This document shows positions 47,546 through 56,127 of a stretch of 64,000 nt of DNA, one piece after another. The notes under the pieces were generated by a model. That model was given only the letters and a program-made list of their open reading frames with translations, did not search any database and had not been told where the DNA came from. This stretch comes from Pseudoxanthomonas sp. X-1 (GTDB taxonomy: Bacteria > Pseudomonadota > Gammaproteobacteria > Xanthomonadales > Xanthomonadaceae), in the NCBI RefSeq assembly GCF_020042665.1, contig NZ_CP083376.1, positions 2,702,001 through 2,766,000 of the forward strand, in the 5' to 3' direction. The position numbers were made by a program, and so were the translations under genes. Position 1 is the first letter of the stretch; each line of letters begins with the position of its first letter.

Positions 47546-47592
47546 CGTGGGCAAGTCTCAGGATCGGCTGCCGGCGCGAGGCCGCGCAGGCC

Positions 47593-47934
47593 TCAGACCG
47601 CGGCGGTGACGACGATCTCGACCTTCCACGACGGATCGGCCAGCCGCGCCTGCACGGTGGCGCGGGCCGGCGTATGGCCGGGCACCACCCAGGTCTCCCA
47701 GACCGCGTTCATGCCGGAAAACTCGGCCAGGTCGGCCATGAAGATCTCGGCGCGCAGGATCCTGGACTTGTCGGAGCCGGCGCGCGCCAGCAGCGCGTCG
47801 ATGGCGGCCAGCACCTCGGCGGTCTGCGCGGCGATGTCGCCACCGCCTTCGGCGATCTGCCCGGCCAGGTAGGCCACGCCGTTGTGCACCGTCATCTCGG
47901 ACATGCGCAGACCGGTATCGAAACGCTGGATCAT
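47593..47934 (-). CDS. RidA/YjgF-family protein
   Basis: A 113-residue RidA-family protein. It keeps the substrate-site Arg in ATVQARLADPSWKVEIVVTA and the GVAYLAGQIAE strand. RidA proteins hydrolyse reactive enamine/imine intermediates made by PLP enzymes; subfamily members may lack this activity. It is 47 bp upstream of the RNA phosphodiesterase on the same strand, perhaps co-transcribed. Confidence 0.88.
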   Translation of the reverse strand: MIQRFDTGLRMSEMTVHNGVAYLAGQIAEGGGDIAAQTAEVLAAIDALLARAGSDKSRILRAEIFMADLAEFSGMNAVWETWVVPGHTPARATVQARLADPSWKVEIVVTAAV

Positions 47935-48307
47935 CGACAGACACTCATCGGGAGGGGGCGCGCCACGCTACCCGGCCCTCACCGCGCTGCCAAGCCGCCG
48001 CGGGGCTTCCGGGGCCTCGGAAAACCGTGGAACATCGGATGTGATATACTTCGCATGTTCCACGATTCGCACGCACCGGACCGAGCTTTCCCGCCCACCG
48101 GCGCACGCGACCGGCCGGGTCCGCCCAGCTCCCGGCCCTCCGACGCAGTCCTGTCCGGCTTCGGCCTGTTCCCTGCGGCTCGCCTTGCCCTGACCGGCGA
48201 CCGGCCGCATATCGGATTGGACACCTGCACCCGCGCACTGCGGCCGCCCGTCACGCGACGAGGGCGGATCGCAGCGCCCCCGCCGCTCCACGACGAAGGA
48301 GAGCTTC
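47935..48307 (+). promoter_or_regulatory. Promoter and long leader of the small protein gene
   Basis: These 373 bp contain the inverted-repeat promoter described separately and then about 240 bp of GC-rich leader before the 60-residue protein. A frame starting at the ATG within the repeat lacks recognisable features and I do not call it. The end GAAGGAGAG serves as ribosome-binding site. Confidence 0.5.
48026..48064 (+). promoter_or_regulatory. Promoter with 10-bp inverted repeat operator
   Basis: CGTGGAACAT and ATGTTCCACG form an exact 10-bp inverted repeat with a 19-bp spacer holding a -10 like TATACT (48045-48050). A dimeric regulator bound here would cover the -35 and start site. The regulator is unknown; no strong -35 box is seen. 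Confidence 0.5.
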
Positions 48308-48490
48308 ATGCCCCGCACCAGTTCCAAGATCGCCGCCAGCAAGCCCCGCGCCTCCGACAAGAGCGCGCCGCTGACCCACGAGCGCATCCAGGCCGACCTG
48401 GCCGCCTTCCGCAAGGCCGGTGGCCGCATCGAGAAACTCGGCAATACCCGCGTGCTGACCAAGGTGGAAGTGCCCGAAGACGGCACCTGA
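48308..48490 (+). CDS. Small basic protein of unknown function
   Basis: A 60-residue protein with a Lys/Ser-rich N-terminus and a helix-strand C-terminal part (HERIQADLAAFRKAGGRIEKL, then RVLTKVEV, given in pieces). It has a strong GGAGA ribosome-binding site and is followed 21 bp later by an intrinsic terminator, so it is a real single-gene unit. I do not recognise a domain. The long leader and inverted-repeat promoter suggest tight regulation. Confidence 0.75.
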   Translation: MPRTSSKIAASKPRASDKSAPLTHERIQADLAAFRKAGGRIEKLGNTRVLTKVEVPEDGT

Positions 48491-48511
48491 CCGGGCAGCA
48501 GCCGGACGATC

Positions 48512-48543
48512 CGACAGGCCGCGCAAGCGGCCTGTCGTTTTTT
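48512..48543 (+). terminator. Intrinsic terminator of the small protein gene
   Basis: An 11-bp stem (CGACAGGCCGC / GCGGCCTGTCG) with a GCAA tetraloop, followed by six T residues. A textbook rho-independent terminator on the plus strand. Confidence 0.9.
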
Positions 48544-48663
48544 GTGGCGTGGGAAAGCAAGCGTGCCTGGCCGATTGCGGCGCGCAGCTGGTGGCAGCGC
48601 CTGCGGGTTGCGCGCCGCAATCGCGCCCTGAGTCGAAGCCTCCGTCGTTTCCCGCCGGGGAGC

Positions 48664-48748
48664 CCGTCATTCCCGCGAACGCGGGAATCCACGCCTTCGA
48701 GGCTCCTGCGCGAAAGTGACGGGGTCCCGCGTCCGCGGGAACGACGGT
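48664..48748. repeat. Paired REP-like palindromes
   Basis: The first palindrome is ATTCCCGCG-AA-CGCGGGAAT (48669-48688); the second is CCCGCG-TC-CGCGGG (48726-48739). Their outer flanks (CGTCATTCCCGCG and CGCGGGAACGACG) are inverted copies, so the whole forms a two-unit element. A single related unit is at 57039-57066. Confidence 0.7.
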
Positions 48749-48802
48749 AGAAGGTTTGCGCAGCGGCGTCTCGCCGAGCGCGGGCAACGCGCGACCGCGC
48801 GC

Positions 48803-49141
48803 TCAGGCCTTGCGCAAGAAGCAGGTCTTCAGCACCAGGCCCTTGATCTTGTCCGAGTGGCCTTCGATGTGTTCGGCATCGTCCTCGACCAGGCGGATGT
48901 TGCGGATCACGGTGCCCTGCTTGAGCGGGATGCTGGAGCCCTTGACCTTGAGGTCCTTGATCACCGTGACCGTATCCCCGGCGGCCAATACATTGCCATT
49001 GACATCGCGCACCACCAGCGCCTGCTCGGCGGTGCCGGCGTCGGCCGTCCACTCGTGGCCGCAGTCGGCGCAGATCCACAGCGCGCCGTCGGCGTAGGTG
49101 TTGTCCAGCGTGCACTGCGGACAGGCGGGGGCGGTGGGCAT
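48803..49141 (-). CDS. yjdM: YjdM/PhnA-family zinc-ribbon protein
   Basis: A 112-residue protein with an N-terminal zinc ribbon (CPQCTLDNTY ... CADCGHEW) and a C-terminal PhnA domain (GDTVTVIKDLKVKGSSIPLK and TVIRNIRLVEDD). Once linked to phosphonate use, but its role is unclear. Start at MPTAPACPQC, where homologues begin. No phosphonate genes are nearby. Confidence 0.92.
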   Translation of the reverse strand: MPTAPACPQCTLDNTYADGALWICADCGHEWTADAGTAEQALVVRDVNGNVLAAGDTVTVIKDLKVKGSSIPLKQGTVIRNIRLVEDDAEHIEGHSDKIKGLVLKTCFLRKA

Positions 49142-49310
49142 GAGCAGCAGGACCGATGCGAAGTCAGGAAAGCGCGCATTGTAAGGCCTAGGCCGCGCGC
49201 CCCATCCCGCACACGCTTGCCGCCGCGCGCCGCGCTGCTCCGGTGCGCTCACGCGCAGGGGACGCGGGCGTGACCAACATGACAGCCCCACCCGCACCTC
49301 GCCGCCGCCC

Positions 49311-50264
49311 ATGGCCAAGCCCTCCGGCTCCCGTCTCGTCGTCTATGCCGCGCTGGCCGGCAATCTGGCCATCGCCGTGGCCAAGTTCATCGCCGCCTGG
49401 CTGTCGGGCAGCTCGGCCATGCTCAGCGAGGGCGTGCACTCGCTGGTGGACACCATCAACGAGGTGCTGCTGCTCTACGGCCTGCACCGCGCGGAGAAGC
49501 AGGCCGATCCCACCCACCCGTTCGGCTACGGGCGCGAGCTGTACTTCTGGAGCTTCATCGTGGCGCTGCTGGTGTTCGCCGCCGGCGCCGGCGTGTCGGC
49601 TTACGAAGGCATCGCGCATATCCGCCAGCCCGAGCCGGCCAGCAACCACCTGGTGAGCTACATCGTGCTGGGCGTGTCGATGCTGTTCGAAGGCGGCTCG
49701 TGGTGGGTCGCGCTGCGCGAGTTCCGCGCGACCAAGGGCGAGCTGGGCTATTTCGAGGCGTTCCGCCGCAGCAAGGACCCGTCCACCTTCACCGTGCTGC
49801 TGGAAGACAGCGCCGCGCTGCTGGGTCTGGGCTTCGCGCTGGTGGGCCTGATCGCCGCGCAGGTGCTGGACATGCCCGTGCTCGACGGCGTGGCCTCGCT
49901 GTGCATCGCCGCGGTGCTGGCGGTGGCGGCATTCATGCTGGCGCGCGAGACCAAGGGCCTGCTGATCGGCGAGCCGGCCCAGCCCGGCATCGGCCGGAGC
50001 ATCCTGGAGATCGCCAACGCCGATCCCGAGGTGGGCAACGCCAACGGCGTGACCACCATCCAGATGGGGCCCAACCAGGTGCTGGCCACGCTCAGCGCCG
50101 AGTTCGAGGACACGCGCACGACCGAGCAGATCGAGGCCTGCGTCGCCCGCATCGAGGCCGCGGTCAAGGAGCGCTACCCGGAGCTGGTGGCGCTGTTCAT
50201 CAAGCCGCAGACCGAGGCGGTCTACCGCGCTCGGCGCGCCGCATTGGCCCCCGCGGCGCAATGA
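49311..50264 (+). CDS. Cation diffusion facilitator family transporter
   Basis: A 317-residue inner-membrane metal/proton antiporter of the CDF family. The span-2 metal site is SEGVHSLVDTINE (about 40-52), and span 5 has LLEDSAALLG, giving an HxxxD/ExxxD pair. The DPTHPFGYGRELYFW loop is typical. A cytoplasmic C-terminal domain follows (about 220-300). Zn, Co, Fe or Mn could be the substrate. Confidence 0.9.
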   Translation: MAKPSGSRLVVYAALAGNLAIAVAKFIAAWLSGSSAMLSEGVHSLVDTINEVLLLYGLHRAEKQADPTHPFGYGRELYFWSFIVALLVFAAGAGVSAYEGIAHIRQPEPASNHLVSYIVLGVSMLFEGGSWWVALREFRATKGELGYFEAFRRSKDPSTFTVLLEDSAALLGLGFALVGLIAAQVLDMPVLDGVASLCIAAVLAVAAFMLARETKGLLIGEPAQPGIGRSILEIANADPEVGNANGVTTIQMGPNQVLATLSAEFEDTRTTEQIEACVARIEAAVKERYPELVALFIKPQTEAVYRARRAALAPAAQ

Positions 50265-50315
50265 GGTAAAACGGCGGCGCCCCGCCCCTCAAGGCCTCCA
50301 TCAAGGACCGATGCA

Positions 50316-51056
50316 ATGCGCCCGATCATCCTGTTGGCGTGGCTGCTGAGCCTGCCCATCTGCGCCGCGCGCGCGGCCGAGGCCGCGCGCACGCCACCTG
50401 CGCCTGGCTGCCTGGATGCGCGCCGGATGACCGAGGTCCGCCAGGTCGATGCACGCACGCTGGTCATCGTCGCGCACGACGGCCAACCCTACCGCCTTGG
50501 GCTGCAGTCCGACTGCCCCGGCACCGACGCCGCGGCCGACGCACGCCTGTTCGGCGCGGAAGGCTGGATCTGCAACGGCGCACCGGCCTACGTGCAGACG
50601 GACGGTCGACGCTGCGCGGTGGCCAGCGTCGAGCCGCTGGAAGCGAAGACCCATGCGCTGCTGATGCAGCAGGCCGATCGGGACGCCATGGCCACGCTCG
50701 ATCCGGTCAAGGTGATCGGCCCGCAGCGCGGCGCCGGCTTCAGAGGCTCGCCAAGCTATTGCTTCGCGCCGCGCTACCTGCGGTCCTGGTCGAGCGATCC
50801 CGACGGGCTTCTGGTGGAGGTCTCGCGCCGCCATCCGGGCGGACATCGCTGGTATCGGGTCGAGCTCACCGGCAGCTGCCCGATGCTGCAGCGCAGCCCG
50901 ACGCTCGTGTTCCGCTCCGGCATGGACCTGGGGATGATCTGCGGCAATCCCGGCGACGTGGTGGTGGGCGATGCGCGTCCGGAAAGCTTCGCGCAGTCAT
51001 TGCCCGCGGGCGGCTGCGGCGTCGCCGCGGTCTATCCGGTCGACACGCGTAAATGA
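50316..51056 (+). CDS. Secreted protein with two DUF6491-like repeats
   Basis: A 246-residue protein with a signal peptide (residues 1-20, ending ARA-AEA). The mature part appears to be a tandem duplication. Each half has Cys near its start (GCLDARRM; YCFAPRYL), a D-x-x-x-L-x-V strand, YR-x-x-L/YRVEL, a Cys-Pro (SDCPG; GSCPM), Gly-x-Ile-Cys (WICNG; MICGN) and a final Cys-x-Val-Ala (CAVAS; CGVAA). This pattern recalls the small DUF6491 proteins of Xanthomonads, from memory. Periplasmic; function unknown. Confidence 0.65.
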   Translation: MRPIILLAWLLSLPICAARAAEAARTPPAPGCLDARRMTEVRQVDARTLVIVAHDGQPYRLGLQSDCPGTDAAADARLFGAEGWICNGAPAYVQTDGRRCAVASVEPLEAKTHALLMQQADRDAMATLDPVKVIGPQRGAGFRGSPSYCFAPRYLRSWSSDPDGLLVEVSRRHPGGHRWYRVELTGSCPMLQRSPTLVFRSGMDLGMICGNPGDVVVGDARPESFAQSLPAGGCGVAAVYPVDTRK

Positions 51057-51168
51057 ACGGGCTGCGGTTGTGTCGGCGCCTGCTTTTGCCTAGGGTAGTG
51101 GCGTGTCCTTCTCCTGCGCGTCGTGAAGCCACCGACGTGCTCCCCTCACCCGTTCACGGATGTTTTTC

Positions 51169-51651
51169 ATGGAAATCCAGGATGGCCGCGTGGCCACGAT
51201 CCACTACACCCTCACCGGCGACGACGGCAGCGTCATCGACCAGTCCGCGCCCGATACGCCGCTGAGCTACCTGCACGGCGCCAGCAACATCGTGCCGGGC
51301 CTGGAGAGCGCGCTGACCGGCAAGCAGGTCGGCGACAAGGTCCAGGTCGACGTACCGCCCGAGCTGGGCTACGGCCCGCGCCACGAGCAGCTGCAGCAGG
51401 TGGTGCCGCTGGGCGCGTTCCCGACCGGTGCCAACATCATGCCGGGCATGCAGTTCGAGGCCCATGGCGAACACGGCCCGCTGGTGGTGACCGTGGTCCA
51501 GGTCGGCCCGGACGAGGTCACCGTGGACGGCAACCATCCGCTGGCCGGCAAGACCCTGCACTTCGCGGTCGAGGTGACCGACGTGCGCGAGCCCACGGCC
51601 GAGGAACTCAGCCACGGCCACGTGCACGGCCCGGGCGGCGCGCACCACTGA
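51169..51651 (+). CDS. slyD: SlyD-like FKBP-type peptidyl-prolyl isomerase
   Basis: A 160-residue FKBP of the SlyD type. The FKBP domain (DGRVATIHYTLTGDDGSVID; HGASNIVPGLESALTG) is split by the insert-in-flap chaperone domain (about 70-125), and it ends with a His-rich tail (HGHVHGPGGAHH) that may bind nickel or other metal. ATG 51169 was chosen over 51160 because homologues start MEI. A terminator lies 30 bp after the stop. Confidence 0.9.
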   Translation: MEIQDGRVATIHYTLTGDDGSVIDQSAPDTPLSYLHGASNIVPGLESALTGKQVGDKVQVDVPPELGYGPRHEQLQQVVPLGAFPTGANIMPGMQFEAHGEHGPLVVTVVQVGPDEVTVDGNHPLAGKTLHFAVEVTDVREPTAEELSHGHVHGPGGAHH

Positions 51652-51681
51652 TCGCACGGCCATCGCCGATCGCGGCATCCC

Positions 51682-51716
51682 GACACCCCGGCCCTCGCGC
51701 CGGGGTGTCTGCTTTT
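51682..51716 (+). terminator. Intrinsic terminator after slyD
   Basis: The 10-bp stem GACACCCCGG / CCGGGGTGTC with an 8-nt loop is followed by TGCTTTT. It separates slyD from the ABC exporter gene. Confidence 0.8.
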
Positions 51717-51761
51717 GCGGGGTTCTCGTCGTCGTGATCGCCGCGGCGCCACAATGGCGCC

Positions 51762-53627
51762 ATGCCGCCTGCCGCCACCGTCTCGCCCAGCCCCCGTCCC
51801 AGCCTGCGCGAGCGCTTCGCCGCCATGCGCAACGTGCCGCCCTTCCTGCGCATGGTCTGGGCGACCAGTCCGTGGCTGACCGTGGGCAGCCTGGGCCTGC
51901 GCCTGGTCAAGGCGCTGCTGCCGATCGCCGCGCTGTACGTGGGCAAGCTGATCATCGACGAGGCGGTGCGCCTGGTCGGTGCCGGCGTTCCGCTGGATTC
52001 GCTGGCCGATGCGCTGTCCAGCGGCGCGCTCAACCGGCTGATGGAACTGCTGGCGCTGGAGTTCGTCCTGGCCATCGGCTCGGACCTGCTGGGCCGGGCG
52101 ATCAGCTATGCCGACACGCTGCTGTCCGAGCTGTTCACCAACGCCAACAGCATCCGGCTGATGGAGCATGCGGCCACGCTGGATCTGGAGGACTTCGAGG
52201 ATCCCGAGCTGCAGGACAAGCTGGATCGGGCGCGGCGCCAGACCATGGGCCGCATGAACCTGCTCAGCCAGCTGTTCGGCCAGGTCCAGGACACCGTCAC
52301 CGTGATCAGCTTCGCCATCGGCCTGCTGGCCTATGCGCCGTGGCTGATCGCGCTGCTGGTGGTGGCGCTGGTGCCGGCCTTCGTCGGCGAATCGCACTTC
52401 AACGCGGTCGGCTATTCGCTCAACTTCCAGTGGACGCCCGAGCGCCGCCAGCTTGAGTATGTGCGCCAGACCGGCGCCAGCGTCGAGACCGCCAAGGAGG
52501 TGAAGATCTTCAACCTCCACCGCTTCCTGATCGAACGCTACCGCAGCCTGGCGCAGAGCCTGTTCGCCGCCAACCGCGCCCTGGCGCGGCGGCGCGCCCT
52601 GTGGGGCACGGCCCTGGCGGCGCTGGGTTCGCTGGGCTACTACGTGGCCTATGCCTACATCGCCTGGCGCACGGTCAAGGGCGACTTCTCGATCGGCGAC
52701 CTGACCTTCCTGGCCGGCAGCTTCCTGCGGCTGCGCCAGCTGCTGGAAGGCCTGCTGGTGGGCTTCTCGCAGGTGGCCGGCCAGGCGCTGTACCTGGACG
52801 ACCTGTTCTCCTTCTTCGCCATCCAGCCGGAGATCACCTCGCCGGCCGAGCCGGTGCCGTTCCCCCAGCCGATCCGGCAGGGCTTCGTGTTCGAGAATGT
52901 CGGCTTCCGCTATCCCGATGCGCGGCACTGGGCCGTGCGGCATCTGGATTTCGAACTGAAGGTCGGCGAGGTGCTGGCGCTGGTCGGCGAGAACGGCGCG
53001 GGCAAGACCACCCTGGTCAAGCTGCTGGCGCGGCTGTACGACCCGGATGAGGGCCGCATCCTGCTGGACGGGCGCGACCTGCGCGCGTACGACCTGGACG
53101 AACTGCGCGCCAATGTCGGGGTGATCTTCCAGGACTTCGTGCGCTACTACCTGACCGCCAGCGAGAACATCGGCGTGGGCCGGATCGAGGCGATGGACGA
53201 TGCCGCGCGCATCCGCGCCGCCGCGCACAGCGCGCTGGCCGACCAGGTGATCGAGAGCCTGCCGGGCGGCTACGAGCAGCTGATCGGCCGGCGCTTCAAG
53301 ACCGGCGTGGACCTGTCCGGCGGCCAGTGGCAGAAGATCGCCATCGCCCGCGCCTACATGCGCCAGGCGCAGGTGATGATCCTGGACGAGCCCACCGCCG
53401 CGCTGGATGCGCGCAGCGAGTTCGAGGTGTTCCAGCGCTTCCGCGAGCTGTCCGAGCAGCGCACCGCGGTGCTGATCTCGCACCGCTTCTCCTCGGTGCG
53501 CATGGCCGACCGCATCCTGGTGCTGCACCTGGGCCGGATCGAGGCGGTCGGCACCCACGAGAGCCTGCTGGCCGAGGGCGGTCGCTATGCGGAGCTGTTC
53601 GAGCTGCAGGCCGCCGGCTATCGTTGA
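51762..53627 (+). CDS. ABC exporter, fused membrane and ATPase domains
   Basis: A 621-residue half-transporter with the membrane domain at about residues 30-350 and the ATPase at 370-610: Walker [16 protein letters not shown], signature DLSGGQWQKIAIARA, Walker B VMILDEPTAALDA, H-loop LISHRFSSV. The substrate is unknown; the pattern is close to peptide/lipid exporters without a peptidase domain. It ends 23 bp before a small secreted protein gene, perhaps the same operon. Confidence 0.88.
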   Translation: MPPAATVSPSPRPSLRERFAAMRNVPPFLRMVWATSPWLTVGSLGLRLVKALLPIAALYVGKLIIDEAVRLVGAGVPLDSLADALSSGALNRLMELLALEFVLAIGSDLLGRAISYADTLLSELFTNANSIRLMEHAATLDLEDFEDPELQDKLDRARRQTMGRMNLLSQLFGQVQDTVTVISFAIGLLAYAPWLIALLVVALVPAFVGESHFNAVGYSLNFQWTPERRQLEYVRQTGASVETAKEVKIFNLHRFLIERYRSLAQSLFAANRALARRRALWGTALAALGSLGYYVAYAYIAWRTVKGDFSIGDLTFLAGSFLRLRQLLEGLLVGFSQVAGQALYLDDLFSFFAIQPEITSPAEPVPFPQPIRQGFVFENVGFRYPDARHWAVRHLDFELKVGEVLALVGENGAGKTTLVKLLARLYDPDEGRILLDGRDLRAYDLDELRANVGVIFQDFVRYYLTASENIGVGRIEAMDDAARIRAAAHSALADQVIESLPGGYEQLIGRRFKTGVDLSGGQWQKIAIARAYMRQAQVMILDEPTAALDARSEFEVFQRFRELSEQRTAVLISHRFSSVRMADRILVLHLGRIEAVGTHESLLAEGGRYAELFELQAAGYR

Positions 53628-53650
53628 TCGCCTGGCTCGAGGAGTTTCCC

Positions 53651-54067
53651 ATGCAACGCACCATCGTCCGTACCGCCGCCTTGTTGGCCTGCCTGCTGTG
53701 CCTGCCCGCGCTTGCGCAGACCCCGGCGCCGGGCAGCGAGGGCTGGAATCCGGCCGACCTGGCCCAGGCCAAGGCGCAGGCCGATCACGACGAGGCCTCG
53801 CTGCCGCCCGATCTCGGCCAGGCCATGCTGGCCGCGCAACAGGCCATGCTCGAGCGCGGTATCGCCGCATGCGCCTCACCCAAGCCCGATACCGCCTCGT
53901 TTGTGGTCGTCGCCCGGCTGGACGCGCGTGGCGGCATCGCCCGCACCTGGCGCAAGGGCGACACGCCGCTGGCGATCTGCGTGGACCGCTTCCTGCGCGG
54001 CAAGGTGCTGATGGCCCCGCCGCACGCCCCCTTCTTCGTCTCGTTCGAGCTGACTTTCGTCCCGTGA
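53651..54067 (+). CDS. Small secreted protein of unknown function
   Basis: A 138-residue protein with a clear signal peptide (residues 1-22, LLACLLCLPALAQ). The mature part has a helical section, two Cys (AACASPK and AICVDRF) that could form a disulphide, and a strand-rich end (FFVSFELTFVP). I do not recognise the family. Its stop overlaps the GTG start of the acetyltransferase gene (GTGA). Confidence 0.7.
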   Translation: MQRTIVRTAALLACLLCLPALAQTPAPGSEGWNPADLAQAKAQADHDEASLPPDLGQAMLAAQQAMLERGIAACASPKPDTASFVVVARLDARGGIARTWRKGDTPLAICVDRFLRGKVLMAPPHAPFFVSFELTFVP

Positions 54068-54558
54068 CCGATCGGGTCCGCATCCGGCCCGCCAGCAGCG
54101 AGGACGCCGAGGCCATGAGCGCGGTCCTGCGGCAGATCATCGCCGTCACCGGCCGCGAGCGCCCCAGCGACCGGGAGACGGTGCTGGCCCGCTACATCCA
54201 GCACCCGGCGCGCCTCCAGTGCAGCCTCGCGCAGGACGCGCAGGGGCGCGTGCTCGGCTTCCAGTCGCTGATCCGGGCCACGGCGGGCAATCCCTACGAC
54301 GTGCCAGAAGGCTGGGGCATCATCGGCACGCATATCGGTCCCCAGGCGCACCGGCTCGGGATCGGCAAGGCGCTGTTCGCGGCCAGCCGGCAGGCGGCCA
54401 TCGCGGCGGGGCTGGAGAAGATCGATGCCTACATCGGCGCCGACAATCCCGCGGGCCTGCGCTACTACGAGGCCATGGGGTTCCGCACCTACCGGGAACC
54501 GGCGGGCATCGTGCAGAAGTGCTTCGTGGTGACGCGCGCGCCGTCCGAAGCGACCTGA
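54064..54558 (+). CDS. GNAT-family N-acetyltransferase
   Basis: A 164-residue acetyltransferase with the acetyl-CoA motif QAHRLGIGKALFAASRQAA (about 96-114) and the NPAGLRYYEAMGFRTYRE end typical of GNAT. Start GTG at 54064 overlaps the preceding stop, implying coupling. The substrate is unknown. Convergent with hemN. Confidence 0.85.
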   Translation: MTDRVRIRPASSEDAEAMSAVLRQIIAVTGRERPSDRETVLARYIQHPARLQCSLAQDAQGRVLGFQSLIRATAGNPYDVPEGWGIIGTHIGPQAHRLGIGKALFAASRQAAIAAGLEKIDAYIGADNPAGLRYYEAMGFRTYREPAGIVQKCFVVTRAPSEAT

Positions 54559-54605
54559 CTGTGGCGCGGTTGTCGCCGGACAACAGAAGACCGCCCTGCC
54601 CGGCC

Positions 54606-56015
54606 TCACACCGCGCGCGAGTGCCGTCCCTCCAGGCCACCTTGGGCCAGGTAGCGGTCGAAGCGCATCGCCACCAGGCGCAGCAGGCCGCGGCCGCGCG
54701 CGGTGACCTGGATGGCGTCGGGGGCGACCTGTACCAGCCCGTCGCGCACCAGCGGCGCCAGCGCGTCGATCTCGTCGCGGAAATAGTCGTTGAAACGGAT
54801 GCTCCAGGCGCGCTCGACCTGTTCGGCATCCACGCGTCCGCCGCACATCAGCTGCTGGATCACATCGGCGCGGATGGCGTCGTCCTCGTCCAGCAGCACG
54901 CCCCGCATCGTCGGCAGCCGGCCGGCGTCCAGCGCCGCCTCCCAGGCGGGCAGTTCGCGCTGGTTCTGGCTGTAGCTGTCGCCGACATGGCTGATGGCGC
55001 TGACGCCGAAGCCCAGCAGGTCGGTCTGCGCATGGGTGGTATAGCCCATGAAGTTGCGGTGCAGGCCGCCACGGCGCAGCGCCACCGCCAGATCGTCGCT
55101 GGGCAGGGCGAAATGGTCCATGCCGATGTATTCGTAGCCGGCCGCGCGCAGTCTGCGCACCGCCAGTTCCAGCAGCGCCAGCCGGCCCTCGGCATCGGGC
55201 AGCGCCTCCTCGTCGATCTGCCGCTGCGCGCGGAACAGCGTGGGCATGTGCGCATAGCCGTAGACGGCCAACCGGTCCGGGCGCAGTTCGAGGGTCTGGT
55301 CCAGGGTGCGGCCGAAGCCTTCCAAAGTCTGGTGCGGCAGGCCGTAGACCAGGTCCAGGTTGATCGAGGCGATGCCGTGGGCACGACAGCCGGCCACCAC
55401 CGCATAGGTCTGCTCGAAGCTCTGCACGCGATTGATCGCCACCTGCACACTGGGCGAGAAGTCCTGCACGCCCAGGCTGGCGCGGGTGAAGCCGCAGGCG
55501 CCGAGCGCGGCGATGTGCCCGGGCGTGGTGGTGCGCGGGTCCAGTTCGACGGAGATGTCGCGATCGGCCGTCTGGCTGAAGCGGAAATGGCGACGCAGGC
55601 CGTCCACCACGCGCGTCAGCTGCGCCGCGTCGAGGAAGTTGGGCGTGCCGCCGCCGAAATGCAGCTGCACCACCTCACGGTCGGGCTCGAACAGCGCCGC
55701 CACCTGCGCGATCTCGCGCTCCAGGTGGCGCACGTAGCGCTCGCCGGCCACCGGGCTGCGCGTGATCACCCGGTTGCAGCCGCAGTAGAAGCAGGGGCTG
55801 GCGCAGAACGGCACATGCACGTACAGCGACAGCTGCCGCGAGTAGTGGCCCACGTTGCTCTGCCGCGCCTGTTCGGCGAACTGCGCCGGCCCGAACGCGG
55901 GATCGAACTGCAGCGCACTGGGATAGGAGGTGTAGCGCGGGCCATTGACGCCGTAGCGCCGCAGGAGGTTGGCGTCGAAGGACCAGGCGCCGGGTTCGGG
56001 AAGGGCGGGATACAT
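54606..56015 (-). CDS. hemN: Oxygen-independent coproporphyrinogen III dehydrogenase
   Basis: A 469-residue radical-SAM enzyme that makes protoporphyrinogen IX without oxygen. The 4Fe-4S motif with HemN spacing is VPFCASPCFYCGCN (C-x3-C-x2-C, about 66-79), followed by FGGGTPNFL, SVELDPRTTT and INLDLVYGLPHQT. Length and N-terminal YGVNGPRYTSYPSA are typical of true HemN rather than the HemW homologue. The start at MYPALPE lies 34 bp from an Anr/FNR box, consistent with induction at low oxygen. Confidence 0.93.
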   Translation of the reverse strand: MYPALPEPGAWSFDANLLRRYGVNGPRYTSYPSALQFDPAFGPAQFAEQARQSNVGHYSRQLSLYVHVPFCASPCFYCGCNRVITRSPVAGERYVRHLEREIAQVAALFEPDREVVQLHFGGGTPNFLDAAQLTRVVDGLRRHFRFSQTADRDISVELDPRTTTPGHIAALGACGFTRASLGVQDFSPSVQVAINRVQSFEQTYAVVAGCRAHGIASINLDLVYGLPHQTLEGFGRTLDQTLELRPDRLAVYGYAHMPTLFRAQRQIDEEALPDAEGRLALLELAVRRLRAAGYEYIGMDHFALPSDDLAVALRRGGLHRNFMGYTTHAQTDLLGFGVSAISHVGDSYSQNQRELPAWEAALDAGRLPTMRGVLLDEDDAIRADVIQQLMCGGRVDAEQVERAWSIRFNDYFRDEIDALAPLVRDGLVQVAPDAIQVTARGRGLLRLVAMRFDRYLAQGGLEGRHSRAV

Positions 56016-56049
56016 GCGCCCATGGTCGCGGCCCGGCGCGCGGACCGCC

Positions 56050-56063
56050 TTGACCTGGATCAA
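56050..56063 (-). promoter_or_regulatory. Anr/FNR-type box upstream of hemN
   Basis: TTGATCCAGGTCAA on the minus strand matches the FNR/Anr consensus TTGAT-N4-ATCAA at 9 of 10 conserved positions. It lies about 35 bp before the chosen hemN start. Such boxes commonly drive hemN in low oxygen. Confidence 0.75.
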
Positions 56064-56127
56064 TCCACGGGCCCGTCCCTGCCCGCGTGGCGCGGACGAC
56101 GCGGGAGCGGGAAGCCAGGCCCGGGCT

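Larger units (their letters stand above)
48491..48802. other. Intergenic stretch with terminator and REP-like repeats
   Basis: These 312 bp hold the terminator of the small gene (48512-48543) and a pair of REP-like palindromes (48664-48748). No gene is seen. Confidence 0.7.
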
